64,000 bases of DNA, taken from positions 1-64,000 of IMG/VR virus record IMGVR_UViG_3300035701_009377. The stretch is one strand, 5' to 3'. This document shows positions 14,556-22,079 of the stretch, piece after piece (within the stretch, counting starts at the first letter, position 1; each line of letters opens with the position of its first letter). The notes under the pieces were generated by a model, which saw nothing but the letters and a program-made list of their open reading frames with translations, searched no databases and had not been told where the DNA came from. This DNA comes from a virus. Position numbers and translations under genes: made by a program.

Positions 14556-14846
14556 CTACCTTCGGCGGAAGAAGCGGCGATAGCAGGACTGATAGCAAGG
14601 CGAACACGATGGCATAGTGGCTGACGCCTCGGGCGTCGGCTTGGCCGCAGGTTTTGCCGGCTCGGTGGGGAGCGGTGCAACCGGGAGCCGTGCGACAGGC
14701 GGTGCTGACACCGCTTCGGCGGCCACTTCAAGGGCAACCGGCATGGTGACGACGACCGGCACGGGCGCGGCCTCGTCCACCTTGTTCGGCGGCGGCGTAT
14801 AGACACAGCCGCAGATCAGAACGACAAATATGATCAGGTAACGCAT
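14556..14846 (-). CDS. Proline-rich lipoprotein
   Basis: 96 residues from ATG 14846. The N-terminus MRYLIIFVVLICGC is a lipoprotein signal (I-C-G-C lipobox, Cys 14 as lipid site), followed by a Pro/Val/Ala-rich spacer (VARLPVAPLPTEPAKPAAKP) and an unusual Cys/Tyr/Arg end (PSCSPCYQSCYRRFFRRR). Small proline-rich lipoproteins in phages are often outer-membrane spanins (Rz1-like), but no inner-membrane partner is adjacent, so this is only a possibility. It overlaps the SEC-C gene by 13 bases. Confidence 0.65.
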   Translation of the reverse strand: MRYLIIFVVLICGCVYTPPPNKVDEAAPVPVVVTMPVALEVAAEAVSAPPVARLPVAPLPTEPAKPAAKPTPEASATMPSCSPCYQSCYRRFFRRR

Positions 14847-15040
14847 GGCTGTTCCCTCGGGTCCAGTGGATCGTGGCCGAGAATCTTGGCAACGACCACT
14901 TGCCGCCGTAGTTCCGGCGGCAGGGCGGCCAGGGTCTTGATCTTTCCCAGACAGCACTTCTTGGCTTTCTTGCCGCTGCCGCACGGGCACTTCTCGTTGC
15001 GCCGCGGCAGTTTCTCGCATCGGATCGGTTGCGGCTTCAT
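14834..15040 (-). CDS. SEC-C motif zinc-binding protein
   Basis: 68 residues. RRNEKCPCGSGKKAKKCC is the SEC-C motif, a CxC...CC/H zinc knuckle first described at the end of SecA. Small stand-alone versions occur widely; here it may mediate protein or nucleic-acid contacts. It starts a few bases before the membrane protein gene ends and overlaps the lipoprotein gene. Confidence 0.8.
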   Translation of the reverse strand: MKPQPIRCEKLPRRNEKCPCGSGKKAKKCCLGKIKTLAALPPELRRQVVVAKILGHDPLDPREQPCVT

Positions 15041-15044
15041 GGTT

Positions 15045-15260
15045 TCAGTTCGCCTTGCCGTAAGGAATCTGGTGCCAGATTCGTTCGTGGTAATAGAAGA
15101 GGACCAGCTTCACGACGAAGCAGATGGCCGTGAACACGGCGCAGCCTCCGACGTTGCCGAATGTGGCGTAAGCCAATACGAAGCAGACGAGGTTGCTGAA
15201 TGTCTCCCAACTGACGGCCTTCGCAAACGACCGCTTGGGAGTGCTCGGGTCCGGTCTCAT
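15045..15260 (-). CDS. DUF2061-like membrane protein
   Basis: 71 residues from ATG 15260 (ATGA overlap). KRSFAKAVSWETFSNLVCF leads into two membrane helices and ends with YYHERIWHQIPYGK, the signature end of DUF2061 proteins (predicted small membrane proteins of unknown function). The strong match of both ends to the family makes the assignment good; the role in a phage is unknown. Confidence 0.78.
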   Translation of the reverse strand: MRPDPSTPKRSFAKAVSWETFSNLVCFVLAYATFGNVGGCAVFTAICFVVKLVLFYYHERIWHQIPYGKAN

Positions 15261-15814
15261 CCCTGGTACTCCCCGGTGAAGTTGAAGAAGTACCAACGAT
15301 TGAGTCGGTCAATTACGGGATCATGCGCGATGTGCCGTAGGTAAGCGTGGACTTCCTTCCATGTCGAGAAGATCATCTCGAACGGCAGCGTGCCGAACAG
15401 CCAATCTGGACAGTGTTCCTTGCCCTGCGTAATCCGCACGAGGACCGGCTTCTTCATGCGGTTTGCCCAGAACAGTTCCTCGTAAGTGCCGGTCGCGTGG
15501 ACTTGCAGGTCGATGTTCACCACGAGGAAGTCGCAGATGTCCACCATCCGCAGATCGACCGGGCGAATCTGTTTCATCTGTTCGCGGACAAACTGAAAAT
15601 CACCGTGTTCCTTTGCCTTCTTGCGAAGCTGACGGTTCTCCAAGTCTTCAACGCCAATATCGATGGGCTTGCACGTCGGATCGAGCCAGATAATCTTGAG
15701 GTCTTTGAGGGCTGTCTTGATGTGCTCGCGCCAGCCGACCCCGCCATCCTTCACGCGGTCCATTGCACCACACAGATACCCTCGGTTCAGGGCCAGTCGG
15801 TTGAGTCTTGTCAT
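15257..15814 (-). CDS. Nucleoside 2-deoxyribosyltransferase-like protein
   Basis: 185 residues. YLCGAMDRVKDGGVGWREHI is the N-terminal strand-loop of this fold, VDICDFLVVNIDLQVHATGT the middle strand, and YEELFWANRMKKPVLV the region that in nucleoside deoxyribosyltransferases carries the catalytic glutamate (E in TYEELFWA). The family swaps bases on deoxyribonucleosides or hydrolyses them. It is coupled to deoC next door, which would take up released deoxyribose phosphate, suggesting a shared salvage role. Confidence 0.75.
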   Translation of the reverse strand: MTRLNRLALNRGYLCGAMDRVKDGGVGWREHIKTALKDLKIIWLDPTCKPIDIGVEDLENRQLRKKAKEHGDFQFVREQMKQIRPVDLRMVDICDFLVVNIDLQVHATGTYEELFWANRMKKPVLVRITQGKEHCPDWLFGTLPFEMIFSTWKEVHAYLRHIAHDPVIDRLNRWYFFNFTGEYQG

Positions 15815-16458
15815 GGCAGCAGCCCCCGGTAGGTGGACGCGCCGAGGCGGGTGCAGCCCAAGTCCAAATACAAGGCGGCGTCGGCGTAGGTCTTAATTCC
15901 TCCGCTGGCTTTCACCCCTGCCTTGCCATCGACGGCTTCCAAAATGGCCTTGACCGCTTCGAGCGTGGCCCCGCCGGGGCCGAAGCCGGTGGATGTCTTC
16001 ACGAAGTCCACGCCGCTTTCGACGCAGAGGCGGCACGCCTCGTGAATCTGCTCCGGCGTGTAGTGGGCCGTCTCTAAGATGGCTTTCACGAGCACGCCGC
16101 GAGGATGGGCAGCCTTGACGATGTTGGCGATGTCCCAGAAGGCGTCATGCCGGCCGCCATCGAGAAACCGGCCGTAGTTGACCACTACATCGAGTTCCTT
16201 CGCCCCGCAGTCCATCGCCACCACGGCCTCGGCGTACTTGGCCTCGGGCAGCGTGTTTCCGTGGGGAAAAGCAATCACCGCGCAGATGTTGCGGTACAGA
16301 CCGCTCGCCATCGGCACCCAGGCTGGCGCAACGCAAACCGCCTTGACCTTGCCGGCCACCGCCAAGGCGCAGGCGGCGCGCACGTCGGCGGCCGTGGCAG
16401 TCGGCTTGAGGACAGCCAAGTCCAGGGCGGCGGCAATCTGTTCCTTCGTGTAGCTCAT
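15811..16458 (-). CDS. deoC: Deoxyribose-phosphate aldolase
   Basis: 215 residues, the usual DeoC length. The enzyme cleaves 2-deoxyribose 5-phosphate to glyceraldehyde 3-phosphate and acetaldehyde through a Schiff base. FVKTSTGFGPGGAT contains the catalytic lysine (V-K-T-S-T-G), VKASGGIKTYADA the second conserved lysine stretch, and ELDVVVNYGRFLDG the TIM-barrel strand with the conserved Asp. Nothing is missing. It is coupled by ATGA overlap to the deoxyribosyltransferase-like gene, fitting breakdown of host deoxynucleosides. deoC is uncommon in phages. Confidence 0.93.
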   Translation of the reverse strand: MSYTKEQIAAALDLAVLKPTATAADVRAACALAVAGKVKAVCVAPAWVPMASGLYRNICAVIAFPHGNTLPEAKYAEAVVAMDCGAKELDVVVNYGRFLDGGRHDAFWDIANIVKAAHPRGVLVKAILETAHYTPEQIHEACRLCVESGVDFVKTSTGFGPGGATLEAVKAILEAVDGKAGVKASGGIKTYADAALYLDLGCTRLGASTYRGLLP

Positions 16459-17840
16459 AAGGTTCTCGATTCCAAGCGGGCGGCCGTGATGTCACAGTTG
16501 TGGGCATCCAGCTCGACGCCGATGCAGGGACGACCCAGTTTCTTTGCGGCGATGAGGGTTGTCCCACTGCCGGCGAAGGGGTCCAGAATGACGCCGCCGG
16601 TCGGCGTGGAGAGCAGCGTCAGCAGATAGCCCATCAAGTCGAGCGGCTTGACCGTGGGATGGTCGTTGCCCAGGCCGCGCTCCTTCTTTGTCGACTTGCC
16701 GCAGTAGAAGAACCGAGATGCCCCGCCGGAGTCGCCGAAGGTGCCGGTGGCCGAGGCCGTGTCCGGGAAACCTCCGTGATAGCCGCCCTCTCCCTTGCTG
16801 CGGTTGCGCTGCTGGCCGGCCTTCATCTTGCCGCTGGTGAGCGTGCCAGTCTGGGCGTCCAGCCTTCCCACCGGACAGTCGGGATGGCATTCGTAGACGG
16901 GCACGACCTCATTGCCGTAGACGCGAGCATTTGGCTCGCCATCGCCAGAGTCCGCGCCCACGTTGCCGAACCCGCCGGGCCGGCGGCCGGCGCAGTTGCC
17001 CCGCGGATCGCCGCGCAGGACCGTCGTACCGACTTGCCGGCACTCGGGATGGTGCTCCAAGAGCAGGTTCGCCGGCCAGCGGCCGAGGGGAAATACGCGT
17101 TCTGCGACGCTGCGGGTCTCTTCGTACTCGGTGGCGTGCCAGGGGCCGGCTTTTCCCTTCCCTGACGAAAGCCACTTCTCGCCGTACTCGGCGGCATAGT
17201 CGCATGGTATCCGGCAGGCGTCGATGTTCATGCCGGCGACGCCGTGGCGTTGAGCGTTCTGTGCAAAGGTGCCATCGAGCGGCTTCATCGCCAGGACGAT
17301 CGGTTCCCAGGCGGGCTTCAGGGAGGAGCCCCAGCCGTTCCAGCGATTGGCAACTTCGGTGGCCGGAATGGTGTCGAGGATTTCGACATTGCCGGCCTTG
17401 CCGTGTCGCTGCCGGTTCTGGTAGCTGTCGCCGCGGATGTCCGGCTGCGTGCGTCTGCCAACCACCTCCCGCTCTGCCCCTGCCGCCTTGTCGAGGGCCT
17501 TGGAGATGTCCAGCGATTTCGGGAATCCCTGGCCATAGAGCCACATCAAGCAGTCACGGATTTCCCAGCCGGCATCCTCGATGGCATCGACGAGCCGGTG
17601 CCAGGTCCGCGTGCCGCCAAAGGCCAGCAGCATTGCGCCGGGCTTGCACACGCCGGCAATCGCCTTCCAGTAAGGCGGGCCGGGAACATCGAAATCCCAG
17701 TCCTTTTCCATGAAGCCCAGGCCGTAGGGCGGATCGGTGACAACGAAGTCCACCGTGTTCGGCTGCATCGCTTGGGGCAGCACCTCCCGCAGGTCGCCGT
17801 GGTAAAGCGTGATGTCGTTTTTCTCGTAGTAAGGCTGCAT
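16455..17840 (-). CDS. DNA methyltransferase (DPPY type)
   Basis: 461 residues. The target motif VTDPPYGLGF lies near residue 35 and the SAM motif VILDPFAGSGTTLIAAK near residue 425, the beta-class order of N6-adenine or N4-cytosine methyltransferases. A long central region with GDSGGASRFFYCGKSTKKE and HPTVKPLDLMGYLLTLLST is shared with the paralogue at 34392-35579. ATG 17840 is preceded by a 120-base intergenic gap, so a promoter may lie there. It modifies DNA, probably to protect phage DNA from host restriction. Confidence 0.9.
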   Translation of the reverse strand: MQPYYEKNDITLYHGDLREVLPQAMQPNTVDFVVTDPPYGLGFMEKDWDFDVPGPPYWKAIAGVCKPGAMLLAFGGTRTWHRLVDAIEDAGWEIRDCLMWLYGQGFPKSLDISKALDKAAGAEREVVGRRTQPDIRGDSYQNRQRHGKAGNVEILDTIPATEVANRWNGWGSSLKPAWEPIVLAMKPLDGTFAQNAQRHGVAGMNIDACRIPCDYAAEYGEKWLSSGKGKAGPWHATEYEETRSVAERVFPLGRWPANLLLEHHPECRQVGTTVLRGDPRGNCAGRRPGGFGNVGADSGDGEPNARVYGNEVVPVYECHPDCPVGRLDAQTGTLTSGKMKAGQQRNRSKGEGGYHGGFPDTASATGTFGDSGGASRFFYCGKSTKKERGLGNDHPTVKPLDLMGYLLTLLSTPTGGVILDPFAGSGTTLIAAKKLGRPCIGVELDAHNCDITAARLESRTL

Positions 17841-17962
17841 GGGCGCGTAGCGCGAGACAGTTGTTGATAAGTGGGCCGTGACCGACTGGCGGAGCGGCCG
17901 GGCGGTCTTACGTGGATTCGCAGGCTTCCCCGAAGCGGGGGACGATCATCTCGGATGTGTCT

Positions 17963-18469
17963 TCATCGGTGCCTCGCGGTTGTTGTGCAGTACGCGCCTT
18001 TCAATGGGCACTGCAGCAGCAGTTGTGCGTTCTTCTCGCCGTAGGCCAGCAACACGGATGGCCCGCCGGAGTTGCCCTTGGCCCTGGTTCCGTCGAATTG
18101 GTAAAAGTGCAACCGACCTTCGAGAAACAGGGCTCCGGTGACCTTTCCCCACACATGCTCGAAGAACATCGCCGTCTCGGTCCGGGCGAAGACCAGAGCG
18201 ATGCCATTGCCGTGCTGACTGAGGCGTTCCAGCCACAGCCCCGTCTGCTGACCGTAGGGGGCGTTCAGCCATAAACGCCCAAACCACGGCAGTGCGAGAC
18301 CATCTTGCGGCGGGGAGTATTGATGCCTCGCCGTGGGCCACGGCTGGCCCGGTGCGGCACAAGGGTCAAGATCGAACGGCCCCAGCGCCTGGATGATCTC
18401 CGGCGGCGTCAGCCAGCAGTCGGTCTTTCCTCGGAAGGCACGGGTGTGGCTTCCGATGCCGGTCGTCAT
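17963..18469 (-). CDS. Phage-type Dam DNA N6-adenine methyltransferase
   Basis: 168 residues. CWLTPPEIIQALGPFDLDPCA is the hallmark N-terminus of the phage Dam (DNA_methylase Dam) family, and LWLNAPYGQQTG is its catalytic N-x-P-Y-type motif (here NAPY). The rest (ALVFARTETAMFFEHVW) matches the family fold. ATG 18469 overlaps the 24-codon gene upstream by ATGA. It methylates adenine in a short site; specificity cannot be read from sequence. Confidence 0.88.
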   Translation of the reverse strand: MTTGIGSHTRAFRGKTDCWLTPPEIIQALGPFDLDPCAAPGQPWPTARHQYSPPQDGLALPWFGRLWLNAPYGQQTGLWLERLSQHGNGIALVFARTETAMFFEHVWGKVTGALFLEGRLHFYQFDGTRAKGNSGGPSVLLAYGEKNAQLLLQCPLKGAYCTTTARHR

Positions 18470-18540
18470 TCCACGTTCCTCTGGATGCAGGGGTGTTCGG
18501 CCGGGAAAAGGTGATTGGCGAAGTCGGCGGTGTAGGCCAT
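18466..18540 (-). CDS. 24-residue peptide
   Basis: Reads MAYTADFANHLFPAEHPCIQ then RNVE. Its ATG overlaps the upstream stop as TAATG (18542-18538) and its stop overlaps the Dam start as ATGA. It fits exactly between two genes, so it is probably translated, perhaps only to couple them. Confidence 0.5.
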   Translation of the reverse strand: MAYTADFANHLFPAEHPCIQRNVE

Positions 18541-18686
18541 TACATGCCTTTCGATGCTTTCCAGCCGAAAAAGCAGACGGCGGCCAGTCCCAGGACCATG
18601 ACGACGGCGGCTATCGGCGGCGCGGTGATGGTGATGACGACTCCGGCCACGATGCCGGCGATGGTAATGGTGACGGCTTGGCTCAT
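18540..18686 (-). CDS. 48-residue membrane protein
   Basis: Two hydrophobic segments, TITIAGIVAGVVITITA and IAAVVMVLGLAAVCFFGW, with a short polar C-terminus. ATG 18686 overlaps the radical-SAM-like gene stop as TAATG. No family recognised. Confidence 0.6.
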   Translation of the reverse strand: MSQAVTITIAGIVAGVVITITAPPIAAVVMVLGLAAVCFFGWKASKGM

Positions 18687-19408
18687 TACTCTCCTTTCAT
18701 GCGTTTGATGGTTTGCAGGTAATACGTCTCGCAATTGCGGCAGAGCCGGCAGTACGATCCTTCCAGACTTCCGCAGTAGGAAACGAGCCGATTGCCCCTG
18801 AACAGGCCCATGACGTAGCGGATGAAGCCGGCGGTCGGACACCAGTACGAGTTGATGTGTCGCACCCGCCACTCGTAGCACGGGCCGCCCACGGACGTGG
18901 CGACTTCCTCGGGGACTTTCGGCTCGCGGTCGTAATAGGCCATGAACGTGAGCACCACGGGCACGAGCCAATCGGACCAGCGGGAAACCTGTTTGCGGAT
19001 CAGGTTGAGATTGGTAGCCGAGACCCGTAGGCGAGCGAACGTCAGATTGTCAGGTGGTTTGATTCCGTATGGGTCGGCCCCCATCTCCTCTTCCTGGGGA
19101 TTCGCTGTCAGCACAACGGGAGCCGGAAAAGCGAACGTCGGGATCGAGGTGTTGAAGAAGCGGCGCGGATACTTGGCCGTGGCCGCAATCACTTCGTCCC
19201 GGCCGATGTTGCTGTCGTGGCCGCAGTTGACCCGCACGATGCCATCGCCCACCTCCTCGGGATCGGGCATGTGCGGCTTGTGGATGTCCACGTAGAAAGC
19301 GCCTTCCCGATTGTAGAAGCACTGATTGCAGCCAATCGGACACGGCCCGGTTTGCGGCTTGCAGTCGAAGAGGTTGCTGCCCTCTTGCTTTGGGTTTCGT
19401 TTGGTCAT
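18686..19408 (-). CDS. Radical-SAM-like iron-sulfur protein
   Basis: 240 residues. GPCPIGCNQCFYNR near residues 22-35 is a C-x3-C-x2-C motif, the signature of radical SAM enzymes binding a 4Fe-4S cluster, with the typical aromatic residue after the last cysteine. VVLTANP, FARLRVSATNLNLIRKQV and LVPVVLTFMAYY look like beta strands of a partial TIM barrel. C-terminal cysteines (YCGSLEGSYCRLCRNCETYY) may bind a second cluster. The substrate is unknown; phage radical SAM proteins are often linked to base modification. It sits between two DNA methyltransferase genes. Confidence 0.7.
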   Translation of the reverse strand: MTKRNPKQEGSNLFDCKPQTGPCPIGCNQCFYNREGAFYVDIHKPHMPDPEEVGDGIVRVNCGHDSNIGRDEVIAATAKYPRRFFNTSIPTFAFPAPVVLTANPQEEEMGADPYGIKPPDNLTFARLRVSATNLNLIRKQVSRWSDWLVPVVLTFMAYYDREPKVPEEVATSVGGPCYEWRVRHINSYWCPTAGFIRYVMGLFRGNRLVSYCGSLEGSYCRLCRNCETYYLQTIKRMKGE

Positions 19409-19410
19409 GG

Positions 19411-20175
19411 TCAGAAGTTCGTGAATAGGACTTCGGTTTTCGTTTTGCCCCGGTAGTTGTGCCGTCCGGTTCCGGCGCGGCTGGCGGTCACGCGGTCGAT
19501 GCGGTTCCAGCCGCGGTAGAACTCTGCGGCGTCGGGGTACTCGGAGACAACCACCTTGGCTTTGGCCGAGTGCAGCAGTTCCACCATCGCCGGATAGTCG
19601 ATGCGGTAGCGGTACTCGTTTTCGTGTCCCAGATACGGTGGGTCCATGTACAAAAGGCAGGTGGGGTCGTGGTACACCCGCTCGATGGCAACCAAGGCAT
19701 CCTCGTGAAGCAACTGGACCCCTCGCAGCCGGTTAGCGGCAGGCAGTATCCGGCGGAACCAGTCGGCCCAAACCTCGGGCTTCGGCTTGTGCGGGGCCGG
19801 GCACTTGTCGAGCGACCAGGTGGACGAGTTGCCGTTCCCGCAATAGAACTGTGCTCCCTGGGCCATTAGCAGCACAGCCTGGTCGATGTCACCCACGGGC
19901 TGGTCCCGCCAGTTGGCGGCCGTGTATGGCGTTGCCCAAAGCAGAGCGGCCAGTTGCTCTGGCTGCGACTTGATCGCGCGCCACATACTCGCAATCGCCT
20001 CATCCAGATCGTTGATGATCTCGACGAATGAACGGGGCTTGGCGAGCAATACGGCGGCAGACCCAGCAGCCGGCTCCATGTAGACCCGGTGTGGCGGGAA
20101 GTGCGAGACGATCCATTTGGCGATGGACGCCTTGCCGCCGTACTGACGATAGATGATCTTGGGCATCGCGGTCAC
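19411..20175 (-). CDS. D12-class DNA adenine methyltransferase
   Basis: 254 residues. YGGKASIAKWIVSHFPPH is the N-terminal SAM-binding loop of the D12 (Dam/M.EcoRV-like) family, YMEPAAGSAAVLLAKP the F-x-G-x-G-equivalent strand and LLYMDPPYLG the catalytic DPPY. It transfers a methyl group to adenine N6. The start is GTG 20175, overlapping the ligase stop by GTGA with GGAGG upstream; ATG 20166 is an alternative. It is one of five intact methyltransferases in the window. Confidence 0.9.
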   Translation of the reverse strand: MTAMPKIIYRQYGGKASIAKWIVSHFPPHRVYMEPAAGSAAVLLAKPRSFVEIINDLDEAIASMWRAIKSQPEQLAALLWATPYTAANWRDQPVGDIDQAVLLMAQGAQFYCGNGNSSTWSLDKCPAPHKPKPEVWADWFRRILPAANRLRGVQLLHEDALVAIERVYHDPTCLLYMDPPYLGHENEYRYRIDYPAMVELLHSAKAKVVVSEYPDAAEFYRGWNRIDRVTASRAGTGRHNYRGKTKTEVLFTNF

Positions 20176-21293
20176 TCGGCGTCCCTCCGCCGCCAGAAGC
20201 GGGCCTCTTTCGGGATACCGTCATCGCTGAGTTCGCGGTATTTGAACGTGACCGTCTGACCCTTCTTGAACAGCTTGCCTTCGACCCAGTACGGCGCGTC
20301 CTGGCCGGGGTTGTTGACGGCCCAGTCGCGGGCCATCGGATCGGAGAACGCGCGCTCGGCATCGGTGAGGCCGGATAGTTCCAGCCGCCTGCCCCTGTAA
20401 TCCACGATCAACGCGCCGATCTTGCCGAGGAGTCGACTACCCTTGTTCGTCTCCCGGCCGCTGGTAAAGCCCGCAACGCGGCCCTCGGCATCGAGGAAGG
20501 GCTTGTACTTGAGGATGCCGCTGTGCCGCTTCGGTGTCCAAACGGCGCTGGGATTGCGAATCACCACGCCCTCGCCGCCCTGGTCGAGCACCCGCTGGAG
20601 GAAGATTTCCACCTGCGCGGCGGCCCCATCGGGGAAGTCAACTAGCTTCTCCTGCCGGTGCAGGCAGCATGGCGCATCTGGGTCGCACTTGCTCAGGACG
20701 ACTCGCATGAACTCCAACTCGTCTGCGAAAGCCGCACCCGGCGGCAGACAGCGGTAGCCACCGGGCCGCCTGTGGCTGCCGTCGAGGACTTTCAGTCGGC
20801 AACGGACCCAATCCTCGACGGAAGTGAAGTCGATAGCGGCAACCATGTTGGCATTCTTGATCTGGCCGGTGGCGAAGATCGCGCTCAGTGGTGGAGAGGA
20901 ATAGACGGCGAAGACAATCTTGTTGAATCGCAGGTCAGGCTCATCGCCGCCGCAAATCGAGCGGCAGAGTTGGAAGTTGCCGCGCCCCGCCCATAGCTCG
21001 CCATCCAGCGGACACGCCGGCAGTTTGTTCAGCCACCAGTCCGGGGCCATGATGGGGTTCCCGTAACGACTCCATAGGCCCGTCGCCACGGGCTTGATCT
21101 TGGATTTCTTCTGGCCGGTCTTCGGGTCGATGATCGACGCCCAGGGAACTTGCTCGGTGGGCAGCCCACGGGTGATTCCGCCGTCCCAGAAGCACCTCGT
21201 CCCGTCCAGCTTTTCCGATATGAACCAACCCGCGACATTATGTTTGTGCGGATCGTAGTGATCGGCCAGTTGCAGAAACTCGCGTTTTGCCAT
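20172..21293 (-). CDS. ATP-dependent DNA ligase
   Basis: 373 residues. WFISEKLDGTRCFWDGG carries the nucleotidyl-accepting lysine (K-L-D-G), CPLDGELWAGRG is motif III, GGEGVVIRNPSA motif IV and LKYKPF motif V, and a C-terminal OB-fold follows (PYWVEGKLFKKGQTVTFKY). It joins nicks in phage DNA. Its length matches small phage and bacterial ATP ligases. ATG 21293 overlaps the upstream small gene as TGATG. Confidence 0.9.
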   Translation of the reverse strand: MAKREFLQLADHYDPHKHNVAGWFISEKLDGTRCFWDGGITRGLPTEQVPWASIIDPKTGQKKSKIKPVATGLWSRYGNPIMAPDWWLNKLPACPLDGELWAGRGNFQLCRSICGGDEPDLRFNKIVFAVYSSPPLSAIFATGQIKNANMVAAIDFTSVEDWVRCRLKVLDGSHRRPGGYRCLPPGAAFADELEFMRVVLSKCDPDAPCCLHRQEKLVDFPDGAAAQVEIFLQRVLDQGGEGVVIRNPSAVWTPKRHSGILKYKPFLDAEGRVAGFTSGRETNKGSRLLGKIGALIVDYRGRRLELSGLTDAERAFSDPMARDWAVNNPGQDAPYWVEGKLFKKGQTVTFKYRELSDDGIPKEARFWRRRDAE

Positions 21294-21460
21294 CAGTGTG
21301 CCTGTGCCGGGAGCAAGGATCGGAGCAGCAGTTCCACGTCAGTGGCCCGCCGGGTATACAGCCGCCGCTCGATGGTGATGGGCCGGCTGTAGACCACCAA
21401 GCCCGGCCAGAACGCGGCCCGCTCCACCCACTCGGCCGGAATGAAATCGACGGTATACAT
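21293..21460 (-). CDS. 55-residue hypothetical protein
   Basis: Reads MYTVDFIPAEWVERAAFWPG and ends RRATDVELLLRSLLPAQAH. The frame is open upstream of ATG 21460 through the composite repeat, but no better start is seen. Its stop overlaps the ligase start as TGATG. No family recognised. Confidence 0.52.
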   Translation of the reverse strand: MYTVDFIPAEWVERAAFWPGLVVYSRPITIERRLYTRRATDVELLLRSLLPAQAH

Positions 21461-21489
21461 GGCTTTGACTTGGGGACAATAGTGAAGCT

Positions 21490-21530
21490 CTCTATCAGTT
21501 AAATCACCGTCGCTGTTGAGTCGGAACGGT
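21490..21530 (-). promoter_or_regulatory. Composite intergenic repeat, copy 2
   Basis: Same two blocks and spacing as 11020-11060 (one mismatch in the 20-base block). It overlaps the stop of the nucleotidase gene and lies upstream of the gene starting at 21460. Confidence 0.4.
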
Positions 21531-22079
21531 GCTGTGCAATCTTTCTTTGAGGTAGACCAGCGGCTTTCGTCCCCAGGCCGAGTTCCAAGGCCGCGGCACC
21601 AGTATGCCCACCCCGCCGTGGGCCTCGAATTGGCGGATGTTCTCTTCGTTGTCGTCGATTAGCACCGCGCCCGGCTGGGCCAGAAAGTGTTTGCGCGGCG
21701 TGAGGACGTACTGGCGGTGCATCCAGGCCGGGAAGTGGCGATGAATCCACTCCAATTTGCCGGCCACGCAGTCGGGGTCTTTTGTCGGGGCAGTGGCGAT
21801 GCAGACGTTTTCCCGGCCCACGAGACGTGCGGCCTCCTCCAACAGCCAGGGGAAGACCTCGGACTCGGGCACCGTGGCCCACACCTCGCGGCCGATGAAG
21901 TTCCAGAAATCCGGCACTGTGTATTGCCGGCCGCCGAGCCAATTGGTGGCAGCCACGATGTCGTAGCCGACAGGCGGATAATCAGCGTAGTCCGTGGCGC
22001 TCACCTTGCAGCCAAGTTGGTGCAGGGCATACATGGTGAACGTGTTGCACACATCATCCTGATCCAGGAAGATTCTCAT
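21504..22079 (-). CDS. 5'(3')-deoxyribonucleotidase (NT5C-type, HAD fold)
   Basis: 191 residues from ATG 22079. MRIFLDQDDVCNTFTM has the HAD nucleophile motif D-x-D-x-V, IATAPTKDPDCVAGK supplies the Thr/Ser and Lys motifs, and AVLIDDNEENIRQF the metal-binding acidic pair. The family (NT5C) removes the 5' or 3' phosphate from deoxynucleotides. In a phage it would act on nucleotide pools. It overlaps the sigma factor gene by 4 bases. Confidence 0.85.
   Translation of the reverse strand: MRIFLDQDDVCNTFTMYALHQLGCKVSATDYADYPPVGYDIVAATNWLGGRQYTVPDFWNFIGREVWATVPESEVFPWLLEEAARLVGRENVCIATAPTKDPDCVAGKLEWIHRHFPAWMHRQYVLTPRKHFLAQPGAVLIDDNEENIRQFEAHGGVGILVPRPWNSAWGRKPLVYLKERLHSTVPTQQRR

Noticed and set aside
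17880-17960. Small hairpin CCCCG-CTT-CGGGG as a terminator of the Dam gene
   Set aside because: Short stem and no U tract; the position would suit a terminator, but the evidence is too weak to list.
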